Positions 47,765-57,664 of a stretch of DNA of 64,000 nucleotides are shown piece after piece; the stretch's first letter is position 1, and every line of letters starts with the position of its first letter. The notes beneath the pieces were generated by a model. The model had not been told where the DNA came from. It worked only from the letters and a program-made list of their open reading frames with translations, and ran no database searches. The translations under genes were made by a program, and so were the position numbers. The stretch comes from Symbiodinium microadriaticum. Lineage: Eukaryota > Sar > Dinophyceae > Suessiales > Symbiodiniaceae. The stretch is taken from contig LSRX01000681.1 of assembly GCA_001939145.1 (NCBI GenBank), positions 271,692 through 335,691 of the forward strand, given 5' to 3'.

Positions 47765-49908
47765 CTTCTCTATGATCTTTTGGACTGAGTCTTTGGAGTG
47801 AATGGCCCGGAACTTGGGGTTCTGCTCCAGTACCGCCTCATCCGTTCCAAACATCAACGTTTTCCTTGTATCGTGATCGTGTACTCCCTGCCTCAGCCAT
47901 GTCCTTGACCTCTGGGTCAACAGCAGGCCGGTCCTGCGGCGCGGACATGCAAACTGCAGCCTCCGGCAGCCTAGCCTGAATACTGACTTGGGTTCTGTCA
48001 GCACTCTAGTCTCTCGTCTTCAGGATGTCGGGGGGCATCCGGTGCACAAAGCAGCCAGTGGCAACACAGTGCCAAAGCGCTGTTCTCAAAAGCCTTCGTG
48101 AAGAGCAAAACACCTGGCTTGCCAAGCCTCTCCGGCAGCAGTAGAGCTATCCTCAGCTCAGCAAAACCACGTTTAGCTCTCGTGTTAACTGTCCATGTCC
48201 CATGTGTCTCAGGCAGCTGCCCATTCCTTTTGACCATTGTCGCGGGCTTCTTTATTCCTGTGACTCCGCACAGTCCAAGTAAATCATCTCAAAGGTTGTC
48301 TTTGCCTGGCCTTGACCTGCGGCTAGAGGCAACACTGTACTCGCTGCGGAGGTCCCCCAAGAGGCTCTGCCCATCAACGCCGTCCTGCAAACTTGATGTG
48401 ATTGCAGAGCAGCTCAGAGAAAAGCCTGTGCGAAGCAGTGGCAAAATGACAATTACTTAAAGAAGCAGAAATCTACGAAGTTACCTGAAACATCTGACGC
48501 GTGAGATGAGAGAGGAACGGAGGCCTCTAACTTTGAGCTTCCGGCGGCTGTGCTTTCCTGGCCGAGCTTCATCGATGCTAACGCAGTTGGCATATGTTGG
48601 CATGGCCAGTCGTGGAAGATAAAGCTTCAACGCGAGAAACAGATGATTCTGAGAGGATGCTGGAACCGGCCAACCCAGAGGGGGTCTTACCGTGCACGCA
48701 ACACTGTAAGCTCAGAGCGCACATGCCCAGCCACTTGCGGGATTCAGGACAACTAGGGCGCTTCAGGGCGTGGACGAGCAAAATATTTCTCGTTAAATAC
48801 TGGCACGAGTCAGGACTGCCCCCCACATACTGGCAGTATTCGCAGGACAGCCGAAATGCTTCCCATGTGTGTCCAGCAGACGGGTTCCAGCGGACCCTGC
48901 AACCCACGGGTGCCTCGCGGCTTCACTAGCCAACACTCTTTACTCCTAACGCCCACAGCGCTAGCAGTCCGAGCACTTCGTCACACAAGCTGTTGTGTGG
49001 TAAGCTATTCGGCTACCTTTCCCCATCCAAACTTCTGCACGCCAACGACTGACACGGCCTACCCAGGCTAGGCCCACCATTGAACACTTGACAACGGAGC
49101 TTTCAGGCTCCCGATACGACCCAAGGCAGACGATGGCACCTCGTAGTCTTCGTCGTCGAGGCTCGCGTTGAAGCTTGCAAGAAGCTCATCCTTGAACCTG
49201 GCACGCCAAGGGGCGTCCACTGAGCGAAACAGACCATCCATCTCCACGAAGGCTTCACACCTTCGAGCGCAGGCTAAACAAGTTCTGCCGAAGTACGCTT
49301 CTTGTTCCTTCTTCAATTTCCCGGTGCGGTCTTTGAGCGCCTTGGCAAAGAAAGAGGTCAGAAGGACTTGTGTTTCTGGTACCGGATGAGAGAGCCAATG
49401 CTCGAATCCAGGGCGTGCAGTTTGGCAGCAGTTACGGGATGCAAGGCTCGGGCACCCAGGGCCTGTCGAAACTCCAGATCTCCGACCTTGTGATCCCAGT
49501 TTGGTTGGAGCCTAGATGCTGCCCGTGCTTAGCGGCACGCCGCAGACGGAAGGCTGGGGCACCCACATACTTGTCGAAGTTCAGACCCTCAACGAAGTTG
49601 ATGAGGTCGTCGAACTCCTCTTCCTCAAACTTGTCCTTCTCCTCTGGTTCAATCCAATCCGCTACTAGCTACCGAGATGCATAACAGCTGCAAGGGCACC
49701 TGCGGAGTCATCGCCCAAAGCGGTTTTGCACACTGTGCCTCAAGAAGAGAATCTCGGGCAAGTAAATCTGAACCGGCTCAATGCAAAATGGGCCATAATG
49801 GGCATACTGGGTGTCTATCTATCTATCTATTTGTGTATCTACCTATGTATCTATCCATCCATCTATCTATATGATCTATCTATCTATCTATATATATATA
49901 TATATTTG

Positions 49909-49940
<32 letters not shown>

Positions 49941-52900
49941 CCCATCTATCTATGTCTCTATCTACCTACCCGTCTATCTGTCTAGCTATCCATGTATCTA
50001 TGTATCTGCCTATCTATCTATGTATTTACATTCGTGAATCGCATCCATCAGGCTACTGCATTCGCTCTGCACAGCTTTTTCCTTGAACAGAGCACCGCCT
50101 TGATTCCTGTAGAACCTGTTTATCGACTGACAGGAAGTGCTTTGGTAACACATCCGGATTGGCATCCCGCCGGTAACCCTGGGTCCACCCTCGGGTTCCG
50201 GTACTGCCTCGAACCTACCTCGGTTCAAATTCCCAATGCACTCATCCCAAAGCATTTCTACAGGAACTAGAAAACAAGCATGGCCAGCACCAATGGAAGC
50301 GGCCACACTTCCGACGGGAAAAAGGAGCGATACCAGGGGTCATCCACCCCTCAACAGAGTCGGACCAGTTGGATTTGCTCCGGATCCACTCCCAGTTTAT
50401 CCAGGTCTCAAGGGAAAACAAGGCGTGGATGAGGCGGGCCAGATGCTCGAGGTCGGGAGAGTCGGGCCTGCCTCGGATCAAAGTCATCAGTGCTGCTACG
50501 TTGTCGATAAACCAGACACCTCCACAGCCGCGAAATGTCGCGGCTCGTGAAAAGCCAATGCAAAAAATACCATGGAACGCTCAGCTGGGCGATCTTGGTG
50601 TTTTCGGGTAAAAAGGCCTTGTACGTATCCTCGCCGATATCGGCGACAAAGGCCTCGCCCGGGGCCCTTTGTCTTGCCAGATCGGCCCTCGCACGCTATG
50701 TGCCTCCAGCTTCGCCTTGACGTAGTCCGGGATGGCTTTGGCTGGCGCCGGGGGGCGAGTCGAACTCTCGCCCTTCCTCGCCGCGCTTCGGACGTGGTGC
50801 TCCACTTGCGTCTCCTTCACTTGACTTGCCCTGCCGCTTCCACGTGGTACTGGGCAACTCCTGAGGCTCGGCAGGGATGTTGTAAGAAGAGGGGCCCAGA
50901 GCCTGGAGTGGAGCCAGCATCGCTTTCTGCAGTGAGGTACTCGGCGAGACCACCATTGTGAGCACCATCCTCCCGTGTCGTTCACAAAGAGCAGCTTGAG
51001 GCAATGGTCTGACCACGACACCGTCTGAAGTGGTAAGATACGGTGAGAGGGATCAGCTCCAAAGCCCCTCGTGCTGAAGTCGCTTTCCTGAAGTGTCCAA
51101 TGGCTTGCCAGGGGACGTCTACGAGGCATAGTGCAACATGCCCGGAAGGCTGCGACGAGGTGTCTCGACTTCGACCTTCGCTTTCACATACAGCAGCGGA
51201 TGTTCGTGCAGCTCCGGGTCGCTGAGATCCTGCAACTGATCGATCACCCGGTCGTCGCCAGGCACCACCATGAAGCCGCCAGCCCGGCACTTCACCAAGA
51301 AAGCCGTTGCCCTCCAGGTAGAAGGAGAAGAACTGTCGACGAAATAAAACAAGGGAAGAGGCTTTCCAGGTTCCGTTCTTTTCATAAAAGCCTGCACAAC
51401 CGCAGCACTCACAGCTCGTCCGGCCATGGTGCCCCCGCTCCAACCGCGAAAGCGACTGCCTCGCGAAAGGAAAGCGTGGCAAACACTGCCAGTCTCAAGT
51501 GCTCAGCTGCTCTGTGCAGACGCCCTGAGGTCGAGCAGAACAGCGCAACACCCAGTCGCAGCGATTCCGCAGGGGCAGAGGCAGAGAAGTAGGCTGAGGC
51601 TGCACGATGCCCGCCAACACCAACCTAGCACCAACCTAGCCCCAACACCAGCCCGAAGAGCTAGTGCAATCCGGGCCTCCGGAATAAACTCGCCCGCAGA
51701 GCTCAAGCCTCGAGCCAGGTGGCGATGGGTTCCCAAGTCAAGCAAGGACATTGGCAACGGTAGACCCCTGATGCAAGATGTCGTCAGCTACAGTAAGGTT
51801 GCCTTGCAGATAACTCCGGGAGGCTGAAGGCTGCTCCCCAGCAAGGGGTCCAGTCGAGGTCTGGGCACCTGAAGTACATGTGCGAGTCGGCTCGCCGCGG
51901 AGCCGAAGTGCCGGTGAGGAGAGCTGTGAGCCGTGGAATCACCAATCTCAGGAGTGCGCCTGATGGTAGTTTGCAATCCCGAAAATTGCAAGGTGAGCTC
52001 TTCCACGCCAGAATCCCCGCTGCTCATTCACCACGATATTCCCTCAATCGATCACACCCTCTCGGGCCCACCTGCATCACTAGAGGAGCAGCAAAAAGCT
52101 GAGCCGCCCAAGCCAAGAAAAAACCAAAGCCCCTTCGGACTCCTGCAGAAAGCACTACCGCTGCCCAGCAGATCCCGCAGGCGCAGCCGACACAGCAAGC
52201 ACAACGACAGAAAAAGGATATGGCAAAGGAGCTCGGGGCGCAGGAGCTAGAAGTGCCGAAAATGTGCACTTCACGAAGCGCCTCGGGCAGGGCGGCCCTA
52301 GAGTCGCCTGTGGCTTCGGCAAATCGGGATAGTGAGCATCCCCCTCCCCCACCGTGGAACGGCTTGGGCCTTGAGCTTCTTGCGGAATGGTTGGGTGGTT
52401 TCGTTTAGGCCTTGGCCGGTGGGGCCAGAACACACGGCGAAGGTATATACATGCATGCATTAATACATCCAGCCATGCATGCATTCATCCATTTGCATAT
52501 GGGTCTATATGCACATACGCATGTGCATCTTCATGCACGTGTTTATGCATCAACTTATTCATTCTCTCTACGCGCATACAGACACTTCATATCACTCGTA
52601 TCGTCTATGTCCTGTGTATTTATGTATATGCACACACTTTGTATGTAAAGCCTACATGTACATATCACTTTCACAGAACTACATGTATGCCAGAATGATT
52701 GGGACGAAGAGGAGGGACACCAGCTGAGCCGCCTTCGTGGGCCCATTGCCCTCATCGGCTGCAAAACTCGGCTTGGCCGTTCTGTCTTTGGCTGTAGCTT
52801 CCTCCTCCATGGTCTACCTACTCAGTCTTCTCTACTCCATCACCATCGGCCATCCGTGCCAAACTCCTACCGTGGGGTCCTCCTTCAATTTGTCGTGTCG

Positions 52901-53345
52901 CTCTTTCATCAAACCACGTACCGCTTGTCTCTGCCTCCCCAGCAGAGCCGTGGGACTTACCCGTGGCAGCAGGGCAGGCGCACTTGTCAAAGGCTGCTTT
53001 CATCTTTATCCTTTTGGCTTCTTCGTCCTGCTCTTCTTGCTCCACCTTGCGGTCAAAGGTCGCTGCACACGAAGTAGCTCCAGCATGCGGGTACAGCCCC
53101 GACCTGGTTGCGGTCTTCCCTCATTTGCTCTTGCAACTCCCGGAGCCATCGCCTCAGAGGAAGATTGGCGTGACGAACCTCTGCAAGGCATGCTGCAAGG
53201 AAACCGAGTCCAGCTGCACGTGTCTGCGAAGAGCGGCGCTAGGACCCCTCTTCTTCACCGTCGGCTCGTAGTTCCTTGCACATGTCTGTGCAGTATTAAA
53301 ACAATTCCAAGGACTGAAAGATTTGATTGCTTGGTATCTACCATA

Positions 53346-53408
<63 letters not shown>

Positions 53409-53823
53409 CGCTTCCTGTTGGGCCTACGGCCTACGCAAGTTGGAGCTGTGGGGTCGGCCGCTCAAAGGCTTTCCGAATGCTATCGCACCACAGCGCGGAG
53501 ATGAATGAGTCCGAGCCAATTCGCCGAGCGCACCTCAACGGCCTGAGGCCCACCTCCGAGTTTGAGGCGACCGCTGACCTAAACAGGGCAGAGATTTTCA
53601 TGAGCCGCTTGAAGAAGCTTTCAGCCTGTGCCCCGGCCTAAAAGGCATGGGAACCTCGGCCACAGCCTTGACTTCATCGGTTGGGCGATTACCTCGCAGC
53701 CGTACCATTGACTCCACTTTTGTCGCATCTCGTCCCAGAAGCTCTTGAGAGCGCTGCATAGCATTACTCCTTTAAAGTTGCCCAGGCCGGATGGTGGTGG
53801 AGGGGTGTCAAAGGGAGCGGCAC
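47765..53823 (-). CDS. Tandem gene copy 2: charged helical protein, at least 12 exons
   Basis: Exons: 53823-53758, 53578-53543, one ending 53246, 53192-53104, 53045-52984 (EQDEEAKRIKMKAAFD), about 49660-49567 (EEFDDLINFVEGLNFDKY), 49486-49463 (24 nt, VGDLEFRQ), 49340-49297 (ALKDRTGKLKKEQEA), 49197-49140 (FKDELLASFNASLDDEDYE), 48384-48317 (DGVDGQSLLGDLRSEYS) and 47864-47765 (FGTDEAVLEQNPKFRA). Lengths of eight exons equal those of copy 1 to the base. Here every join except that into the 49660 exon can be read in phase, so this copy looks the better preserved. Its intron between 52984 and about 49660 is 3.3 kb against 0.67 kb in copy 1 and contains other coding material and microsatellites. Function is as uncertain as for copy 1. 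Confidence 0.72.
49814..50030 (+). repeat. (TATC)n microsatellite
   Basis: Imperfect CTAT repeats with a TATATA core, at the left edge of the extra DNA in the large intron of tandem copy 2. Confidence 0.95.
50585..51427 (-). CDS. Unknown protein lying within the large intron of copy 2
   Basis: The frame 51427-51130 reads like genuine protein (GRAVSAAVVQAFMKRTEPGK, then FLVKCRAGGFMVVPGDDR and QLQDLSDPELHEHPLLYVK). A second piece, about 50965-50760, continues TMVVSPSTSLQKAMLAPLQA and ends in a basic, Gly/Glu-rich stretch. The third, about 50750-50590, in another frame, has AKAIPDYVKAKLEAHSVRG. The order suggests one multi-exon gene or gene fragment on the same strand as its host. There is no counterpart in the matching intron of copy 1. 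No family recognised. Confidence 0.5.
52105..52411 (+). CDS. Possible plus-strand exon, Ala/Gln/Pro/Lys-rich
   Basis: After an in-frame stop at about 52100, a plus-strand frame stays open to 52411. It reads KPKPLRTPAESTTAAQQIPQ, then QRQKKDMAKELGAQELEV and a Pro run near the end. The minus strand gives Cys-rich nonsense, so if this is coding it is on the plus strand. It would be nested within the large intron of copy 2. Confidence 0.3.
52440..52690 (+). repeat. ATGCAT/CATA-rich low-complexity tract
   Basis: Imperfect CATA, ATGCAT and TATG words over 250 bases; it marks the right edge of the extra DNA in tandem copy 2. Confidence 0.75.
53345..53408 (+). repeat. (GA)n microsatellite
   Basis: About 64 bases of GA with few interruptions, inside an intron of tandem copy 2 and absent from the equivalent place in copy 1. 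Confidence 0.95.
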
Positions 53824-54069
53824 CTGTAACAGCTTGGCACACACTCCAACGCCGAGCAACAAACACTGCGTGCAGCCAGCCTTGGCCCTCCATGGCTGCA
53901 CGGCCTGCCAGCAAGGGGCGCCTATGTCGCTTAGATTCTGCATGATCTGAGAAGTCGCAGGGTCCTCGCCTTGCGCCGCCCGGCCGGCTCACTAAATTCG
54001 AGGGCAGATTTCTGTAAGGAGCCGGGTCGAGAAGCGAATGAAGCTGAGTTCAGCATGGCAGGCCACGAG

Positions 54070-54633
54070 TCAGCTCAGGACCAGCTTTATGCCGGTGGCA
54101 AGAAGTCCAAGACCAAGAGCCATTTTTGCGAGTGAGACCAAGGCAAAATTCTTGTTACACTGAGGCCGATCTACTTTCAGGCACTGGACGTGGTGCCCAA
54201 ATGGGACATAAACATTGCGACGGTTTGCAACAATGTGGGACTTGCCGCGACGACGCTTGCGCGAAGCCTCCGCACTAGAATCCCAACACATTCCGATGGT
54301 GTATTGCCTGCTAGCAGCTACAAGTACTGTCTTTGCAAGACAGCCAGTAAGGACGTTACTGTTGGAAGGAACATCGAATGCTATGAGTCTACCCAGCAGA
54401 TGCTGGTCTGGCGCCAAAAGAGGCACAGCTGTCGCTAACCTACGGAGCTTGGCTGAAAAGGCAGGCTCGACATGGTGGCATCTGAGTCTGCTACAAATTC
54501 TGCTTAATGATCGGTGGCACCCCTCGGACAGTGCCGAGCCTGAAGAAGACATCGAGACACCCACAAGCCTTGTTGCTCTGGGATCGAAAGGCTCAAATGC
54601 GCTCACCACGAGCATAGGCGGCAGCTGCACCAT
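54070..54633 (-). CDS. Ambiguous 187-codon open frame
   Basis: The minus frame is open from an ATG at 54633 to a stop at 54070 and ends in a mildly hydrophobic segment (LAKMALGLGLLATGIKLVLS). The plus strand has an equally long frame with an acidic, protein-like part (SAEPEEDIETPTSLVALG). The two cannot be separated without codon statistics. From 54.65 to 55.6 kb I see no supported gene. Confidence 0.25.
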   Translation of the reverse strand: MVQLPPMLVVSAFEPFDPRATRLVGVSMSSSGSALSEGCHRSLSRICSRLRCHHVEPAFSAKLRRLATAVPLLAPDQHLLGRLIAFDVPSNSNVLTGCLAKTVLVAASRQYTIGMCWDSSAEASRKRRRGKSHIVANRRNVYVPFGHHVQCLKVDRPQCNKNFALVSLAKMALGLGLLATGIKLVLS

Positions 54634-55606
54634 AGTTGAAGGCTTGCTGGCCTGGATACCTCTGTAGAGAGCACTGCAGAGCTTCGACTGATTGGATGGA
54701 TCGTCGAAAGTCTTGGGAACCTTCTACGACCTGTTTGCCCTACACATCCATACGTACTCGAGATGCGCTGTGCTAAGCACACCACCCGCCCTGGACAGCC
54801 GCTTGCTGGGAGGCTTGCGCCTGATTCGTCTCTTCTGACAGACGCAGCCATCGGGTCCAGGAGAGAGATCAAACCGAGATCCGTGCATAAGCATTCTGGC
54901 CTCGCTGGTCCATGTACCTGTGCTCGCAAAGCCCCACCATTTGCAACTCTCTCGCTTTTTTCCTTCCGCCTCTGGCCGGCCTCCGATCAAACAGACTTCA
55001 GCTAAGGGATTCCGAAAACTTGGAAAGGGAGTGCCCATGGGACCTCTGGCCTTGCATAGTTCGCTGCTCCAAGAGACAAACAAAGCAGATCGAGGGAGAG
55101 ATAGCGATGATGGGCGGGCACGGTGCTAGCGTACAACGTCGGTCGCTCGGCTCAGAAATCTCAGAGCTCTCTCGCTGGACTTCAGCAAGCCTTGAAGCCA
55201 TCTGTGGCGACTACGGACCACGATTTAGAGCCGAATCGCTAGGCGAGGTGCTCCTCAGTCATGCATGTATCCGTGCGTACTGATTTTGGGATCAGGGCCG
55301 GAATGTTGGGCAGGGGCACTCAGATCATGTACCTCGCTCTGGTCGGGAAACATACCAAGCCAAACCATTGCATGATCAAAACTCTTAAAACTCAAAGTCC
55401 TTGTAATTAACAAAAGAAAATATGCAAGAAACGGCAGGGCGGGACGAGACGGGGTGGAACGCGACGGCCGCAGGAAGGATGCGGACGCGGACGGTCGCGG
55501 GCAGGAGTGGATTGACGCTGAACGGACGCCATCAAGCATGAACGAGACGCCGTCGGATGGTAACGACACGAGCCGATGCGAGAGACGTGAGGGACGTATC
55601 TGCTGG

Positions 55607-55638
55607 GTTGTCATGCAGGGCCGGCCATGCATGACAAC
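55607..55638. repeat. 11-bp-stem hairpin around GGCCGGCC
   Basis: GTTGTCATGCA and its exact reverse complement TGCATGACAAC enclose a 10-base loop containing the palindrome GGCCGGCC. Confidence 0.7.
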
Positions 55639-55873
55639 TCACCCCTCTGCTCAGGCCGGTGTTGTGGTCAAATAGCTCTGTCGTGATAAGGCAACCTAGC
55701 ATCCACAGAACCGTGCACAGCAGGCTCACTGGGCCGCCCAGTAGCGCATGTCGACGCCCTCCTCGCAGAAGGTCACACACGTAATGCTTTTTCCATCTCG
55801 TCCAGCTACGAAATCACATATTCACGACATGTTTGTTCAGGCTCTGCCTGCGAAACATGCAACCAACACTCAC

Positions 55874-57628
55874 ACCACTTCGCTCCTGGCCAGTCATCCC
55901 CTGCATCTGTAGGTTCCGCTGCTGATGCTGCTGTTGCTGCTGTTGTTGCTGCTGCTGCATCTGCGAGGTCCAGTTCTGGCAGATTGTGCAACACTCGCAA
56001 AGCAGCATCTGTGCAATACACTGATCAGACACACACAGAAAAAAGTCACACTCTGCAAACTCTGCAGGGAACTTCTGGTGTGGTGCAGGTCAATGTCGCC
56101 AGGTCCACAGCATACATCTGCATCCATTGGCTGTTGCCAGCCGCCCATTGCATTGCTTGTGCTTGCCTCAGACTGCTTGCACAATTTCTGCACAGGAAGC
56201 CGATGAGGCGACATCATGGACACCGGCAGCTGCTTCTCTGTCTTGTGACGGCTGTCCCTCAGACTTTCCCTTGTCGCTATAACTCATGGAATGCCTCGCC
56301 CTCATCTTGCATTTAAGAGTAGCAAAAACTCTGAATCGCTTCAGTCAAGCAGAGTTCCTTTCCCTCCTTTTTGGCAAAGGGTGGTTTGAGGGGAAGGAAA
56401 GCTGCTTTCTGGCAGCAAGCTGTGGCTTTGATGTTCAGCACGATCATTGCCTGATCATGAGCAGCATCATTTGGGCCCCGGGCCTTGCTCTCTCGAGCAT
56501 TTGGGTGGAAACCCCCTCAACGGCCAATGCAGGCACAAGCGATGCCGCGACAGCAATAATGTGGTTGGAGATGTTGGAGCGCCATGGTGGGGGCCGTGGC
56601 CGTGCGGCTGCGCGGCATTCTGTGATACTCTGTGATTCCGCTCTTGCGATGCGCAATGCCCGGCCGGCACGTCGGCACATGGCGCCACTCAGAAGCTGAC
56701 GGATCCGCGGCCATGGTGCGGCCGGCTTGCTGGGCCTCCACGGAGTCGAAAAAATGTGCTTTTCGGAAAGCTTCAGAGTGCCATGCAGCAGCCTGGGCCG
56801 CCATCCATTGCTCTCGGAGCCATTTCTGCTGCCTCTGCTGCTCCTCAGCCTTGAAAGGAAACAAAGCTTCAGTGACACTCAGCAACCGGTGCACGATGCG
56901 CCTGCTCCTTGAACTTGCTCTGGCTCTCTGCCTGCACGTTGTTGCAAGCGTGCGGCGTGCAGGGTATGTCGCACCCATCATCCAGCACGGAACACAGAAA
57001 AACAACTGAAGCCAACATAAGCCAATGTCACACTGTGTCCTAGCCGACCGAGACTCCCATCACAGCACCAGCAACAGTCCTATGTTTAAAGATTCTGTCC
57101 CCGCGCTTGCCTCCTGCTGCCGGCGGAGTTGCCTGGCACGAGCGTGCAACAAATCACTGCGATTGTTACAGCGCCACCACCCTGGCCGCAAGACCATGCG
57201 GGAAAGCATGAGAGGAAGACTCTTGCTGTTCTTCGTAGCGCCGTCGCCTTACGATCCCAGACTGCCAAACAGCACACAATCCGCAACGGCAGATCTAGGT
57301 TGCCCGGCTGCTCCGTCCTCTCTCTGAGGACTTGCTCCTGCTGCCGACGCTCCTGCTCTTCAGCGCGGAGCTTCTCCTGAGCTCTTGCGCTCTGTCGCGA
57401 TCACATCTTCAACTCTGCAACGTGCATCACCATGCCAGTCCTCTTCGGCTGCTTTCCATCCGCCGGTGATTTCTTTGTGCTTGGTGTCGAAGAACCTGAG
57501 TTTCTTGCACGATGTTGCAAGCTCAGGGGTTATAAGGGTCCCGCAGACCAAAACTAGGATCTGGACTTGGCAATTGTCTGCTCTGACAGCGGGTTCTGCT
57601 TCTCCGCCTCGCCAGCGACACACACACA

Positions 57629-57664
<36 letters not shown>

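Noticed and set aside
1981..50030. Regular short repeats as CRISPR arrays
   Set aside because: All are simple microsatellites without unique spacers, in eukaryotic DNA.
52737..53504. 255-codon plus-strand frame ending in Glu/Arg repeats
   Set aside because: It is antisense to exons of tandem copy 2 and ends in the GA microsatellite.
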